A DNA stretch of 64,000 nucleotides, taken from assembly GCA_037178675.1 (NCBI GenBank), contig JAYMGJ010000121.1, positions 1 through 64,000 on the forward strand, in the 5' to 3' direction. The DNA is from Scleroderma bovista (taxonomy: Eukaryota; Basidiomycota; Agaricomycetes; Boletales; Sclerodermataceae). Below the pieces are notes generated by a model. The model was not told the DNA's origin, did not search any database, and was given only the letters and a program-made list of their open reading frames with translations. Both the position numbers and the translations under genes were made by a program. This document shows, piece by piece, positions 1-13,745 of this stretch (position 1 is its first letter; every line of letters begins with the position of its first letter).

Positions 1-669
1 AGTGCCGGTCTCTGAGGTTAAGATAGCTGAGACTTCGTCCTCGGTAAATTTGCTTCCAGAGGGTAATTGATAATGGATGCCAGAAGGCAACGCGGGGGGA
101 AATGAGGACGGTGAGTGCTTCAGTTTGTGAAACATGCCAGGCTCGGTGAGGCAGAGAGTGTGAGACTAGGCTGCGTACTCCGGGTGAATGAGGAGCGACT
201 GGAGATTTCAAGGATATTAGATAGTCCAAGAGGGCAGACACCAATGGCAAGGATATACAGTGGTTAGAGCCGGATACGTCATTAAAACTCAGTGTCGTCG
301 GTTGGAGCTCATCGAAACTCTACTGTGGAGATGGCTTTTGAGAAAGTATTAAGGTGGTATTGAAGATGATACATACCTTGCCAGGGGCAGATCTGCTCGA
401 AAACGCGTAAGTGGGAGCTTTCAGTACTTCTCAAAGCACCGCCAATAATTTGAACTCAAGGCCTTCCAATGTAGTGCCAGTACTACTCCGTTGGCTCGGA
501 AGGAGCTGATGACGAAGTGGAAAGAAACAAGATCAATTACTACTATCAGTATCGTACTATGGCTGCGGAGATAACATAGTCCGGGGGTGCATCCTACGAG
601 TACAGGTACATGATACATAGCTCAGATGAAGTCGGAAACCGTGCTTGGTAAAAAGAGGGCAAAAGTAAA
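1..669. other. No supported gene
   Basis: Only short, unconvincing reading frames on either strand and no recognisable protein family. The right end is the downstream flank of the minus-strand gene that stops at 670. An exon of a gene cut by the window edge cannot be excluded. Confidence 0.5.
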
Positions 670-1395
670 TTATACGTGTTCGATAAATCTCGTTCCCGAT
701 GCCGTAGAAAGTGTCGAAAAATGACGAGGATCACGAGTCGCCTGTTCTTCATCGCTCTCATCTTCATCCTTGGAAGTGCTTTCAGAAAGAGGTGACTGTG
801 CACGCAGAGCATCTGACATAGACATATCCATGGATCGCGAGATGGTTGATCCGTTGCTGAACGGATCGCAGTAATAATGAGGAGAAACGAAGTCATCCTC
901 TGTCCCAGAGACCGACGATTCCACCGTGCGAGGGATGTCTTCGATGTCGTTCTTGGGAAGTGACCGTACTTGACCTTCATGTGACAACGCTTGGTCCCCG
1001 CGATCTGGGCTGCACACCCAGTCATCACCAGAGCCAGCTTGGATCCAACCACGCCCACCTCGTCGCTTCCCATGGCGAATCCTGTTCCATACTTGCTTTA
1101 ACTTCTCTCCAAAGGGTGTCTCTACAGTCGAGCCGTCGACTTCTGCCCTATGTCTGCGATCATATCGCTCCCTACGAGCGGTCCGATCCTGGTCGGTTGG
1201 TTCATGGTATCGCAAAAGGTAAAACACCGCACTGCAGCATACTACTATCAGCACGCTGAGGAAGACTACGAGTGCAATGAAGCCTAAGTGAAATAGATGG
1301 TGAGTCCAAATACGAAAGGGGGGTGAAATAAATGGCTCTACCGGCCTGGGAACCACCAATCTTGGGGACCGCCGAAAGCTGTTTGATGGGTACAT
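670..1395 (-). CDS. Hypothetical single-pass membrane protein
   Basis: Uninterrupted frame of 241 codons; I do not recognise the family. About 30 residues from the start there is one strong hydrophobic stretch (FIALVVFLSVLIVVCCSAVF) that looks like a membrane anchor, followed by a basic juxtamembrane segment rich in Arg (RRERYDRRHR) and a hydrophilic, Ser- and Asp/Glu-rich tail. Such a layout suits an intracellular tail on a membrane anchor, but no domain is visible. It has no introns, unlike almost all its neighbours, so the gene model could be wrong at either end. The start is the first Met of the frame. Confidence 0.45.
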   Translation of the reverse strand: MYPSNSFRRSPRLVVPRPVEPFISPPFRIWTHHLFHLGFIALVVFLSVLIVVCCSAVFYLLRYHEPTDQDRTARRERYDRRHRAEVDGSTVETPFGEKLKQVWNRIRHGKRRGGRGWIQAGSGDDWVCSPDRGDQALSHEGQVRSLPKNDIEDIPRTVESSVSGTEDDFVSPHYYCDPFSNGSTISRSMDMSMSDALRAQSPLSESTSKDEDESDEEQATRDPRHFSTLSTASGTRFIEHV

Positions 1396-2253
1396 GATGA
1401 CCGTAGGCCATCAGGCTGAATTGCAATGGGATGAGATACGCCTCACGGTCTGGGGGTCCGACGAGCAGATACTAGTATGCTGTATGAAGAAAGTGGCAGG
1501 TCTATGAAGCCGCCCACAACCCGCGCGTTCAGTAAATCAAAGGCTCTGCAAACCCTGATGTAGCCTAGGCTGTGGATGACAGGATGCCTTGCGACACCCA
1601 CGCAGCGAGACTTGGAGGGATCACACAGAGACGGGTCCAAACGGGCATTTCATATGTCGGCGGACGCCGCTTCATCAAGATCGCATTCCAGAAGACATTT
1701 TTGATTTGATGACATGATGCACTTAGAATGAAGGCCTGGATCCTAGTACAGGACTGAAAAGCGAGGAGCGCACAATTCATGCAGAGCGATTCGAACTTGC
1801 GTCTGTAGGGTCAAGTGTACGGTAGCTTGAATGGTCGTTAAAACCGTGTGGGTCATCGAGGTGCTTAGAACGAAACGGACAAAATAGTTGATTTTGAGGG
1901 AACTGACAGAGTCCAGACTCATCTACTCCAGAGGGGTCTGTCAGTCACAGGCGGCGCCAACCACATAACTCAAGATGGACCGATATAATCTGGAGAACCA
2001 GCGATGGTCAGGGTGAGGAGATGAAACTCATGAAGTCGGGACTCCCTGGTCGTCTCCTTCCTAAAGAAGAAGGCTTATTATGTATGCGGTGGCCGCCTCG
2101 CAAGTCGCGACTGACATCCACCAACTGCATCGTCAAAACATTTTCGGCGGTCCGTCCGTTCAGCAGGGCGCAACATTGACCACATTACACGTACGGGCTA
2201 TAAGCATCTCAAATTAAGAGACTCGTTTACCCGCTTCTAAGGGTGCCTCTCCG
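1396..2253. other. Intergenic region upstream of MED14
   Basis: Space between two divergently oriented genes. Short frames occur on the minus strand but show no family resemblance or consistent splice structure. It presumably holds the promoters of both genes; I see no clear TATA box. Confidence 0.5.
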
Positions 2254-5200
2254 ATGGAAGTTGCGACTGTCAATGGTGTGGAGCGACTGGACGGCTTCAC
2301 ACAAATACCTGCCGTAGTCGTAAATGGGCTTAATGGCCACTATCCATCAGAGCCTTCTTTGGAGCAACTCGAAACCGAACTCCCTGTTGTGCTTGAAGGA
2401 CAAGTTTCTCTAGGAGAATTGTTGTCCAGAGTGGTACAGGCGATATATGCTGAACTGGTCGAGCTTGCAGAGACGTGCGTATAGTCTTGCTCACGGTCTC
2501 TCTCGCTAATGGTTTGGAATAGTCTGCCGAACATGTCAGATAGCGCACGAAAGCGGACACTGGCAGACTGGGTGGTGAAGACCAAGAGGCAGGTTGTCAA
2601 ACTGTACGCTATCACCAAGTGGGCGCGCGACGCGGAGACAGTCCAGAAATGCATGGTAAGTACTTCACGCTTCCTACGCTTTCGATGGTCGTTAATTGCA
2701 GGGCAGAACATCACTGCTTTTCTTATGAATCAAAATCAGCAATTCAAGGATGCTATGGATCGCTTATCTTACGCAAAAGAGAGCTTGGATCCTGCCAGGT
2801 ACGCCTATGTGCATGGCTCTCATGACTTCCCCCTCATCTTTCTAGGCTTCGAAATCACGATCTCCTGACCTCCCTTGACGTGCTCACCTCAGGCACATAC
2901 AAAAGGTTACCATCAGCAATTAAGGTTGAAACATGTCCTATTGTACTTAGCAATCGAACTCATGCACCGGGTGTAGAAATCTATTATCCCCGTATCGCCT
3001 CTGACAGATGCAGAAGTGATCAAAACATTGAGCGATATGGAGAACACAATTCGCTATCGTTTGCGAATGACCGAAATAATACCTGTTGAGATGTCTCAAC
3101 ATCGAATTGGTACTGTCACAATATTAACTCTGTGTGAAGGCGAAACATTCTAAATTCCTTGTGATTCAGCGGGTGGAAGGGTACATTTTACTGCCCCAAA
3201 CCTGTTCGAAATTTCCATCTGCTTGCGGGGCGCCGAGCCAGACGATGGGTGGTTTTTTGTCAGTGTCAGGTTCCTTATTACCGTGGGCGGAGACATGACG
3301 GGGACACACGGTATGGTTATTGGGCTTTGAGGGCCCTGATACTCAACCCCACCGCAGAGTTTCCTCAGGAGCCAACGGGAGCATTGAAACGACATATCGC
3401 TGACGAAGCAGACGCACGGATGGCATACTATCTCCCTATCCCAGAAGCCACGGACGCACCTTCCAATGTGGATATCCCTGAAAGGCCCAAATTACCGGAA
3501 GGAACGGTCGATGCCCCACTCGTGCGATTGTACAACTTCCTCCGTGAGTAACGTGTCGTCTTATTCTGAAGGCCATATTCCTATGTCCGTAGAGATGATG
3601 TCACTGTCCTACCAACTAGAGATATTGTGGTATCAGGCAAGTATGTTGTATAGTTTGCTAATATCCTTGTTGACAGCTCGTGTTTCAGGCGCAGCGAATG
3701 CGTTCCCTAGGATGGGCAGATTATCTCAAGGTGGAAATGCTTGGTAACCGCAAGACGTTGGCTGTATCATACTGGATGTAAGTTATTTCCTCTTTTTTTT
3801 TTTTACAACTTCGCCACCACAACTTTCGAAGGCGACCTACTCCTCAAAATGTTCCTGGACGTCAGAAACCAAACCGCATGAAATTGCCACCCTATGGGGG
3901 TACTCTGACCATCTCCATTCTGGAAAGCCGCGCGGCACAACAGGCTGGAGGTGGGCCAGCGCGAACCCCGACGGCACGCATGCTTGCAGAACTGCAGCAG
4001 AGAGCGAAACTGGGTGATGCACGACCGTCGGATGAAGTCGAGGGACTGAAGTTTGATGTGCGATGGGAACCTATGAAAGGGACCCTCGGTGTTGTAATAA
4101 ATCAAGAGGAGGCTACGGCCATAATGGGGAGTTTGCAAGTGGTAAGACGGCTGGGAGCCATGAAAATACCTCAGTGGGCTGATCACTTTTTTGATGAAGG
4201 ATTCGGATAATCTTGATTTCGAAGGCATCCTTTTCCGAGTGGTCAATGCGCACACCAGGTCCATTCTGAAGGAGTTCCAGCATAAACTACAGAAAGGACC
4301 AACTCGGAATGTATTCTCGCCAGAAGGAAAAGTCGTACTGGATTCTCGGGGTGCGCTTCACTTTTATTGCTGGAACACTTGGCTGACATCTTAATAGATC
4401 ACCATCTTCAGCTCCGCGTGCACCTTTGCGCGGATGAAGTGGTTGTTATCTCTATAGACACTCGAACGGGGAGAATGAATTTACGCGATACTGGTGATCT
4501 CGCTGCGGCTGGTCGCGGACCTCGTTTCACGGCAATAACGGACCACCTCAATGAGGATCCCAACTTACTTCTGGTGGTGCTTTTAAAACTTCGACTACAC
4601 GTGCGCTATTTAGACTATCGTATCCGCTGACCCTGACCTATTTTTCCACAGACAATTACAGATCTTGTGGAGCAAAAGGCCAAGTATCTCGGTTTCCAGG
4701 TTTTCCAGCATCGCAATTTTTCTGCTGAAGGTATTGTGTTACCCTTACCTTGTTCGTTTTGTAACTCACTCTTTCCAGAAACCAAGAAGCTAGGACCAGC
4801 TGCTAGGGGTGCGATGTACATACAGCTTACAAGATTCCCCACGCATTATCTCGTTCTTGTCATTACGGAAGAAGACTTCCGATATGCGCTCATATCTGTC
4901 AAAGTCCTCAGTGATACCATGTTCGGTAATATGATTATGGAGGATATCGGATGGCTAGACGTCCGGCGCATACGTGGTGATAGGCGCGTTGGTACTTCAG
5001 GAACTGTGGCCATTAGTCCCTTCGGTTTCCAGGCCAGTCAACGAAGGAAACGTATCACTGGTGACCTAACACAAGATGATCTACGCAGGGAAGATAAGTG
5101 AGTTCGTTCATCACACATGACAGCATCAAATATGATTTGTCGATTAGTTTCAACTTGGACACCCAGACACTACGAGAGCTTTATGCTTATTGTTGGTAAG

Positions 5201-6687
5201 TTACTTGATTGTGTGGACGAGATGTCTTATTCACCCGCCCCCTTAGTGCCCGGGTTGCCTACACGAGAGTCGAACAACAGTTCAAGCGTCGCGGTATCCC
5301 CTACACCCACGTCAATCCTACAAACCAATTTCCCCAGTCTTCCGAATTCTCTCATATTCAGTCATCACTCGCCCGATCAGTGCCTGCTTTATGTGTCCAA
5401 TCATCTGACATACTCTCTGGGGCACCAGCTGCAGAGGCAGCGATGCCTAACATCCGCGTCATACCACTCAATTGGTGGTCAGACAAGAAGGCACAAGTGG
5501 TCACGTGTGTTAAGCTTAAATATGTTCAACAACCCGTTGGCAAGCGAGCGGCGGCGAGGGCAAGCAGTAATGTCATCCGACCTTCCAAGAGGATCATTTA
5601 TGATGCAACGGAGGCTGTCGTGTCATTCTTGTCAGAAAATGTAGATACTTGTGTGGACGAGTTCCTCGAGGAATGGGCGCGGGTGTCGAAGATGGTTGTC
5701 ATCGCCCGCGAGAGTGAGTTTGTTTTGCTCCTGGTATTGCTCTGACTGACCACCTCTGTAGTTGCTCGAATGGGGAAGGAAAAGAAATGGCAAGACGTCC
5801 GACTACTCTCTTTCGATCTTCAAACAGTGGAATTTGCGTATGCGGCAGTAAGTACTCGCTTACCAGACTGTATATTCATGACTCAAAGTCGTCACAAGGA
5901 TTACACAGTTTCTATCAGCTGTACGGACCAACTGTCTCCGACGGGCGGATCCTTCGAACTGCGCTTTTCGCGCAGTACCCCTGTATTTGCTGCAATGCAT
6001 CCTACGTCGCTTGCACCTCCACCCGTTTCATTTCTATCCCGACCCCGGCGAACAAATCCGCATGAAGAGGCAGAGCCATACCTTCGGCAAATCCTCCGTC
6101 ATGGTCCACTGGCGTCCTCATTATACTGCCTCGTGGGACTATTGCGTGATACACTTCCAGTTGTGGTTGAGCTTGATCGTATGACGACAGCTGCTAGAGA
6201 GGAGCTACAGCCTTCCTCGGGAGGACGTAGATCAAACGCTGGTACCAGAAGCAACACAGATGATCTATGGTTTGACACGTTTGTCAAAGGGCTGGGATGG
6301 TGGAGAGTTTTGTACGGTGATCTTAGGTATCTGTCTCGTTCCCCTGCGACCGTCGATTTTTATTCATTATGGTTTCCCCGCAGACATGCCCTCGACCTGA
6401 GATTAATGACCAATAAACGTATCGCTATCTTGGATGCTTCACATTCCCTCTTCCAGGGTTCGTCCGATGTTCCTTCACAAGCTGAGGCAGAGGCGCTGGG
6501 ATTCCAACCCATTCCGGACTTCCGTTCTCTTGTCGTTGAAGCTGTGCGCGCTGCACAACCTCCAGGAGCTGCGAGCAGGGGATCAGTAGCAGCAGTTGAT
6601 GTTGGAGCCGTCTGCGAGGGGAATGCGGTTGGACCAGTGCTCAGAGCACTGCATGAACGGGTGTTGAAGAAGCTGAAGGGAGGATAG
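2254..6687 (+). CDS. MED14: Mediator complex subunit 14 (RGR1)
   Basis: Scaffold subunit of the Mediator coactivator, bridging gene-specific activators and RNA polymerase II in the nucleus. I assembled 19 exons by following family conservation through GT-AG introns of about 45-60 bases. The N-terminal MED14 block (AELVELAETLPNMSDSARKR, then TKRQVVKLYAITKWARDAE) spans the first intron at 2475-2522. Later blocks also match the family: NITAFLMNQNQQFKDAMDRL, LTDAEVIKTLSDMENTIRYR, EPTGALKRHIADEADARMAY, MMSLSYQLEILWYQAQRMRS and RVHLCADEVVVISIDTRTGR. The joined product is about 1,170 residues, a usual size for fungal MED14. Every junction I checked keeps the frame, so the gene looks intact. One intron (3637-3688) begins with GC instead of GT. 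The start was chosen because it is the first Met in the frame leading into the conserved N-terminal helices. Confidence 0.93.
3637..3688 (+). other. GC-AG intron in MED14
   Basis: The exon ends in ATATTGTGGTATCAG and continues with gcaagt; the acceptor is tttcag before GCGCAGCGAATGCG. Only this junction keeps the frame through the conserved block LEILWYQAQRMRSLGW. No GT donor nearby gives the same protein. GCAAGT is the usual form of non-canonical GC donors. Confidence 0.8.
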
Positions 6688-7444
6688 GTGTGTTTCGTAT
6701 AATCTTTTGCTGGGTGTAGTGTTGAGTCGGTCGTAGTGAAGCCGCGGCAACTCGGCGTCAGCTACGATGACGATATCATAGTCGATAGCTACATAGTATA
6801 TCCGCTGAATAGGAGTTGACCTTCGTTTCTTGTCTGCTTACTCCGAGTGCCTCGTCTTTCGTCGCACACCGCTCTAGCGCATCGCATCCGTTTGTAGCCT
6901 TCATAGATGTGACCGTCGGTGACATCGGACGAGCATGATAGTGCCGAAACCTACGATTAGCCTCATGTTACAGGGATCGGGAACTCGACCCTTGGTCACC
7001 ACGAGCGTTGGGGTGAATATGAGCGCTTGAGCAAGTAGTTTGTAAGGTTGGCTCCCTTGAATCGGCCGACCAGTTATTTTGGTACCAGTGGCCGGATTCA
7101 ATATTCATTGCACACGACTGCCACCATCAGGGATGATTGGGCGTTGCGAGCTGAGACAGACAGACCAGGACAAGGGATTCATCCATGTTCGGTATTCAGG
7201 GGCGATCTATCATTTGCCATCGTCACTGACGTGGATGAACTGGGCAACAGCGTTCCGTCCGAAACGTGCCGTCCGGTGAGTAATGGCGTCAATTCAGAAT
7301 GGCCCGTTGACTTCGCAATGCCCAGCTCGACACATACATAATTCCTGTGCTATTGCATGCACTCTGCACTTAACGTCCATCACACTCGAATCACCCTCTT
7401 TTATCACTTTTACCCAATCAGCGATTGCACGAAAAGTCTAGAAC
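6688..7444. other. Intergenic region MED14 to FAR-17a gene
   Basis: Contains the 3' flank of MED14 and the promoter of the next gene. A frame of about 97 codons at 7048-7341 has no family resemblance and overlaps other short frames on both strands; I do not call it a gene. Confidence 0.5.
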
Positions 7445-8358
7445 ATGTGGACTATACCACCAGTCGTGCTGCACGCGATTGCAGCCTCCATCATGGGTTT
7501 TGCGTGGTCTAGGATTGGCACTCTTCCATACGACGCCATGATAAGCCAACAAAAGGGTGGGCAACTGCAGTTCCTTACGATCCAAGCGTATGTTCCTTGC
7601 GCTGCTTTTTCCCCTTGCGAAAGATATCAATGTACTTGCCAGACTCGTAGGTGCATGGTTGTACATGGGACTCTGCCTTGTCGTCGACCTCTTCCCTTCG
7701 GGTAGGTGTCCAACTCTATCCACCATCGGGAGGCAACTTGACTAATATGATCATGTCCACAGTTCCTTTGCTTGAATTGGTACACGTTGTCAAGAGGATG
7801 CTTCTCATGGTAACTTTGCCGGTGAGTACCAAATAACCGCGAAATCCATTTCCTTCAACTGCAGAACCATCAACCGACATTCCCTTCTTGTAGCTTGCTT
7901 TCGTGGTGACAACCATCTATTGGACCCTCTACACCTTCTGTCCGACTTTGATACTGCGCCCGGAAAGCGATGAACCGACCCCGCCCGGCGTAGTTCCTAA
8001 ACTCATACGCCCTCCCTTAGAACTCGATTTCGCCATGCATCTCGCACCTTTCATTACCCTCCTCATTGACTTCCTGGTGTTCGAGCGCAAGTTCAACCAT
8101 ATACAGTTGAACAACTTCGGACCGGCTGCTATCCTTTTTTATGGAATCTCGTACGCATGCTGGGTAGAATACTGTGCTTCCCACAATGGCGTCTGTGAGT
8201 AATATTCCCGCCTTTGGAGATGTGATACTCATGACTGCGTTTCAGTCCCATACCCATTTTTGACACTCAACCCATTCAAGGGTCGTGCCATCGTTTATAC
8301 TTGTGTCACTACTTTGGCATTTGGTGCTCTGAAACTCTTGAATCGTCTGCACCCCTAA
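7445..8358 (+). CDS. FAR-17a/AIG1-like multi-pass membrane protein
   Basis: Belongs to the AIG1/ADTRP family of multi-pass membrane proteins; the human members hydrolyse fatty acid esters of hydroxy fatty acids with a Thr/His pair. Five exons join in frame: the first ends in GGQLQFLTIQ, the second gives ALVGAWLYMGLCLVVDLFPS, the third LLELVHVVKRMLLMVTLP, the fourth LELDFAMHLAPFITLLIDFL and the last ends in ALKLLNRLHP. The Thr in QFLTIQ and the His in AMHLAPF sit where the proposed catalytic residues of the family lie. Several hydrophobic segments fit a membrane location, probably endoplasmic reticulum. The product is about 230 residues, normal for the family. It converges tail-to-tail with the syntaxin gene. 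Substrate specificity in fungi is not known from the sequence. Confidence 0.85.
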
Positions 8359-8833
8359 CTCATACCCGTTTAACATTGGATAGGGACAGCGTTACACTGA
8401 TTGGATACCATTTACGCTGTAGATCTCCCCAGTGATTGTCGTTGATGCTGCCCTTGGCTTTGTTTCGTCCTATGTGATGTAACTCATTGTTTCAGATATC
8501 CCTTATCATCATCCTATCATCATGTTTCGACCACGCGAAGTTTAGCTTTACCGGAGCACGGGACAAGTGATTGACAAAATTGGCTCATTCTAAGTACCCG
8601 CATGACCAGAGCCAGTCAAATCATTAAAGTAGATAAATAGCGACCGATAATCTCAGACTCCGAGATATGTACAAAATCCTGAGCTATCTAGTGTGCAAGC
8701 TCAGCTGTCCGTGAAATATTAAAGAGAGAAGCCAAGTTAAAGGAGTGGCATGGCACAGTCCGATGGACTGGAATAACAATCGAAGGCTAGAAAGGAAACC
8801 AGTGTATAAAGATAATAACCAGTAGTATGGAAG
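8359..8833. other. Convergent 3' flanks
   Basis: Space between the stop of the FAR-17a gene (plus) and the stop of the syntaxin gene (minus). It holds both 3' untranslated regions; no gene is visible. Confidence 0.6.
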
Positions 8834-10201
8834 TTACGTCTTCTTGGTGTTATTCGTGATCACCACGGCCACGACAATGCCAATGATGGCAAGAATGAGA
8901 AGTGTAAGGAAGAAACAGATCCATCGCTTTTTGCGTGCAGAGCGTGCAGAAACGACTGCTTTTTCGGTCTGCTGAAGGCTAAACAGATATTAGCTATACT
9001 ACAGCGCGTGGATTGGGCTATTACCTACCCCGCTTCTGTGTCTTTCTCGACTGTTGCAGCGGTTGTTTGGATAGTGTTTATGGTTTCGTCTTGTTGCTCT
9101 ACCATGACACTCATCTATATGACGATCATCAGCACCGCGTGGCTGACGTCATGCAATAAACGCACATCATTGAATAACTGGGCAAGTTCAGCAATTGTTT
9201 GCTCGATGCGTTTGATATCTTGGTGCCGCTCCTGCACTTCGCGATAGGCGGCTCTTGATTCACCGTATCGATTGGAGTTCATAAGCTATAATAAAGTGGT
9301 GAGGTTCGAGCCTAGTTTGCTGGCCACCACTTACAGCTTGACTGAAGACCTGTCCCGCGCCTTCATCGTTGACAGCCGCTCGTATTTCGTCCGGAGTGGC
9401 ATCCGGCTTGACTGGCGGAACATTAATGTAGGGCCACTATTATGGGTAAGAGCGCTCACCGATCCTGAATTGTCTCTCCATGCGCTGTTTGTACTTTTGA
9501 CGGTACTGCTGTTCTACTTGCTGGTAGTTCTGGATAGAGTCCACAAACTTCGATTTCACCAAGGCAGTCTGGTCGAGAAATGAGCGTCATGTCCCTCCGC
9601 ATTCACATAATAATGGGTAAGGTGTACCTGCTGTTTACGGATCTGTCCATCGCGTCCGCTCCCACCCTGTCTCTCCAGCGTCTGGATGCGTCGCTTGAGC
9701 TCTGTACTTAACGCGCGAGTTTCTTCTACAAGCTCTTGCAGCTGCCCCTCAATCCGCTGCAGCGCAGCATCATCGGTGTTGTTAAGAGAGCGAGAGTGCA
9801 ATTCGTCAATGTGCGATACGTTTGTGTTGAATGCTTTTAGACTGTCTTGGATGGACGTGATCTAGCATCGTTGAGGAGCGTCGTGAATGCAAAGAAGCAG
9901 TTAAAAATGAAGTCGTGAGTATGTAGTATGCGTGCAGAACAAAAATACCCACCTCTGAGTAAAAGGCGACCATAGAGTCCCCTCCGCCAGTTAAGTTCGT
10001 TGTGCTGTTGACTTCAGCCATCTCGTACGAATATGAACCGCCACGAGCACTGTAGGTCGCGGAAGGATCAATTTCCGCGCTAAGTCGAACGCTGTCACTA
10101 CTCACCCTCCCGGTTGCTGGGCCTATAGCGCGGAGAAGTTAGCATTGGTAGAGCAGAGTATGAAGCATGCAACTGACTCTCATGGCTGCCAGTCTATCCA
10201 T
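8834..10201 (-). CDS. Plasma-membrane t-SNARE syntaxin (Sso1/Psy1 type)
   Basis: Qa-SNARE that pairs with SNAP-25- and synaptobrevin-type SNAREs to fuse secretory vesicles with the plasma membrane. The first exon reads MDRLAAMR and is joined to AQQPG, the usual start of fungal syntaxins. The following exons give the Habc bundle (ITSIQDSLKAFNTNVSHIDE, LQRIEGQLQELVEETRALST), then the SNARE helix (YREVQERHQDIKRIEQTIAE, with the central Gln in MSVMVEQQDETI). It ends with a basic stretch RSARKKR, a single C-terminal anchor (CFFLTLLILAIIGIVVAVVI) and a short tail TNNTKKT. There are several short introns and no breaks. Start chosen because the tiny first exon is required to give the conserved DRLAAMRAQ sequence. 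Confidence 0.9.
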
Positions 10202-10470
10202 GGCGTGTCGTCAGCTCACGGGTGGGTTGGATTGAAAGAAAGAAAAGTAGATCGTGGAGAAGGTGAAAGGACACGTAGAACAAGGGGGAAAAGACAACTG
10301 TGTTCTGGTCAAATAGGACTTCACTTGAAGAACAAATGCGGGGGGCGCAGAACAGCCAACAAACTGCCACAAACACAGCCGCACCCCTGTGTACTACTAC
10401 TAATGGTATGGTACAATCGTACATCAAGGAGGACGAAATATCTTCTCAATCTATTCTCCCAATTCTGCGC

Positions 10471-12237
<1,767 letters not shown>

Positions 12238-13745
12238 CGCGAACGGACGGGTGCAGATGAGGATCGTTGTATGGTTGGAAAATAAACACAAGTCGGTGCG
12301 ATCAGGAATATTAACTGGACTTTGTCAGATATATTCGGCTCACCTCGGAAATTCCGAAATGCACATATATTCAGTCATACAAATACGATTCTTTCCCCTT
12401 CGCGCATGATGTGTCTTGTGGACCTGCTCCTGCGCTTCATTTATAGTGATGGTCGTTTTGCATCTTCGGTGAATCCTAATATATATATATCCGTTGGCAA
12501 CAGTGTGTTCTGGGATCGAAACTAGTAGGACCTCGGATACGTCTCAAGTTCAAGCGATACTCCGAGTCTCACTCTCACCAACACCGAATTTCTACCTCTT
12601 TCTATTACAAAAGGAAGAAGGAACGGATATCACTAGGGTTTGCCTACGGGAGACTGGCTAGCTAATTTCAATACGTGGTGATACTTTGAGAAAACAAGCT
12701 AACTGTTCGATTTCTACAATTGATCACAAGATTCGTTCTGTACGTGATACAGCATTGATGCGTTTCCACCCCCGGTACAGTCATTGCAATCGAGTTACGC
12801 GTACCACAAGCTTGGTGCTATTTTCGAAGGCGCTGTTGACTAGCCTGACTTTTCCCAGATCACCAAGGACTGAGCAAGTGCTACGCGCATGTCGTGAAAT
12901 TCGCTATGTATAAATCGGCATGTTTGGTCCTCGTGTTCCTCTGACTACTAATATTGAATCACCCCATGAAAATATTTTGTGCAAGTTGGGGTGTTTTTCT
13001 TCGACGGCTTCGTACTAGTCAGGCGCATCTGGAAGTTATCCCAGGTTGATTTCTGACGACGTATTCTTATTCAATACGGCCGAGCTTGCGCCGGCAGCCA
13101 CCTTGTTTACAATGTAGGCTGGTTTCTCCCGTCTTGAACCTTCAAGACACTTCGAAGTCTGATGGCACCATATGTCCTTACATAGTCTCAAGGACGTAAC
13201 AATTGCCCATGATGATGCCCTGTGCACATTATGTGTTCAGACTATCGATCATGGCTACAACCACAACTTCGACCACAGCCACCACGACGATGACAACTCC
13301 AACAACTCCAATCCTCAGGCTCCAACGTTTGAACTCGCGCCCTCCAATCTACTATATGTTGCCTTATCGTGCAGCCGAGGACGAAACAACATCAGACTCT
13401 TGCGGGACTTTGATGACAGGTTATTAACACAACACCCAAGTAAACATTTGCGACAGGAAAGCAAACGGTTGGCAGTGTTAGATACAGCCATCATACAGAA
13501 CAATATTTACTCGGTTTCAACGCAATGGCAACGGGAATTGAACGTTGAACGTTCTTTGGAACGGCGTACAAAAAGCAACACCCTCGTGGGTATTCAAAAA
13601 TCATACCATCCACGTGGCATTTCCGGTGGTAGTGACCTTGTAAACAAGGTGACAATTGAATGTAGATACTTCTCTCACTGTTTCATTATACCTACGTGCA
13701 ATTTCTGGATGCGAAATTCTACTGTATGACAGCCGGGTATGAGAT
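12238..13745. other. Gene-poor stretch with one doubtful reading frame
   Basis: About 1.5 kb between the start of ARG4 and the stop of an MFS gene. It contains the ARG4 promoter, with an AT-rich tract near 12480-12490. A 185-codon plus-strand frame (13172-13729) overlaps a second frame beginning at 13251 with a Thr-rich start; neither resembles a known family. The near-palindrome accttgtaaacaaggt lies near 13637-13652, and its inner part recurs in inverted orientation near 13104-13118. Confidence 0.4.
13172..13729 (+). CDS. Doubtful hypothetical reading frame
   Basis: A 185-codon open frame without introns. It includes a His/Asp/Asn-rich stretch (HNFDHSHHDDDNSNNSNP), which is the out-of-frame reading of a Thr-codon-rich tract (MATTTTSTTATTT in the alternative frame). 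No family, signal or membrane segment is visible. It is reported because its length exceeds what is usual for chance frames here, but it may be non-coding. Confidence 0.15.
   Translation: MSLHSLKDVTIAHDDALCTLCVQTIDHGYNHNFDHSHHDDDNSNNSNPQAPTFELAPSNLLYVALSCSRGRNNIRLLRDFDDRLLTQHPSKHLRQESKRLAVLDTAIIQNNIYSVSTQWQRELNVERSLERRTKSNTLVGIQKSYHPRGISGGSDLVNKVTIECRYFSHCFIIPTCNFWMRNSTV

Noticed and set aside
7048..7341. 97-codon frame before the FAR-17a gene
   Set aside because: No family resemblance, overlaps short frames in other phases, and the FAR-17a gene has a proper start further on.
9301..9320. ggttcgagcct, resembling the B box of a tRNA gene
   Set aside because: No matching A box or cloverleaf could be found, and it lies inside an intron of the syntaxin gene.
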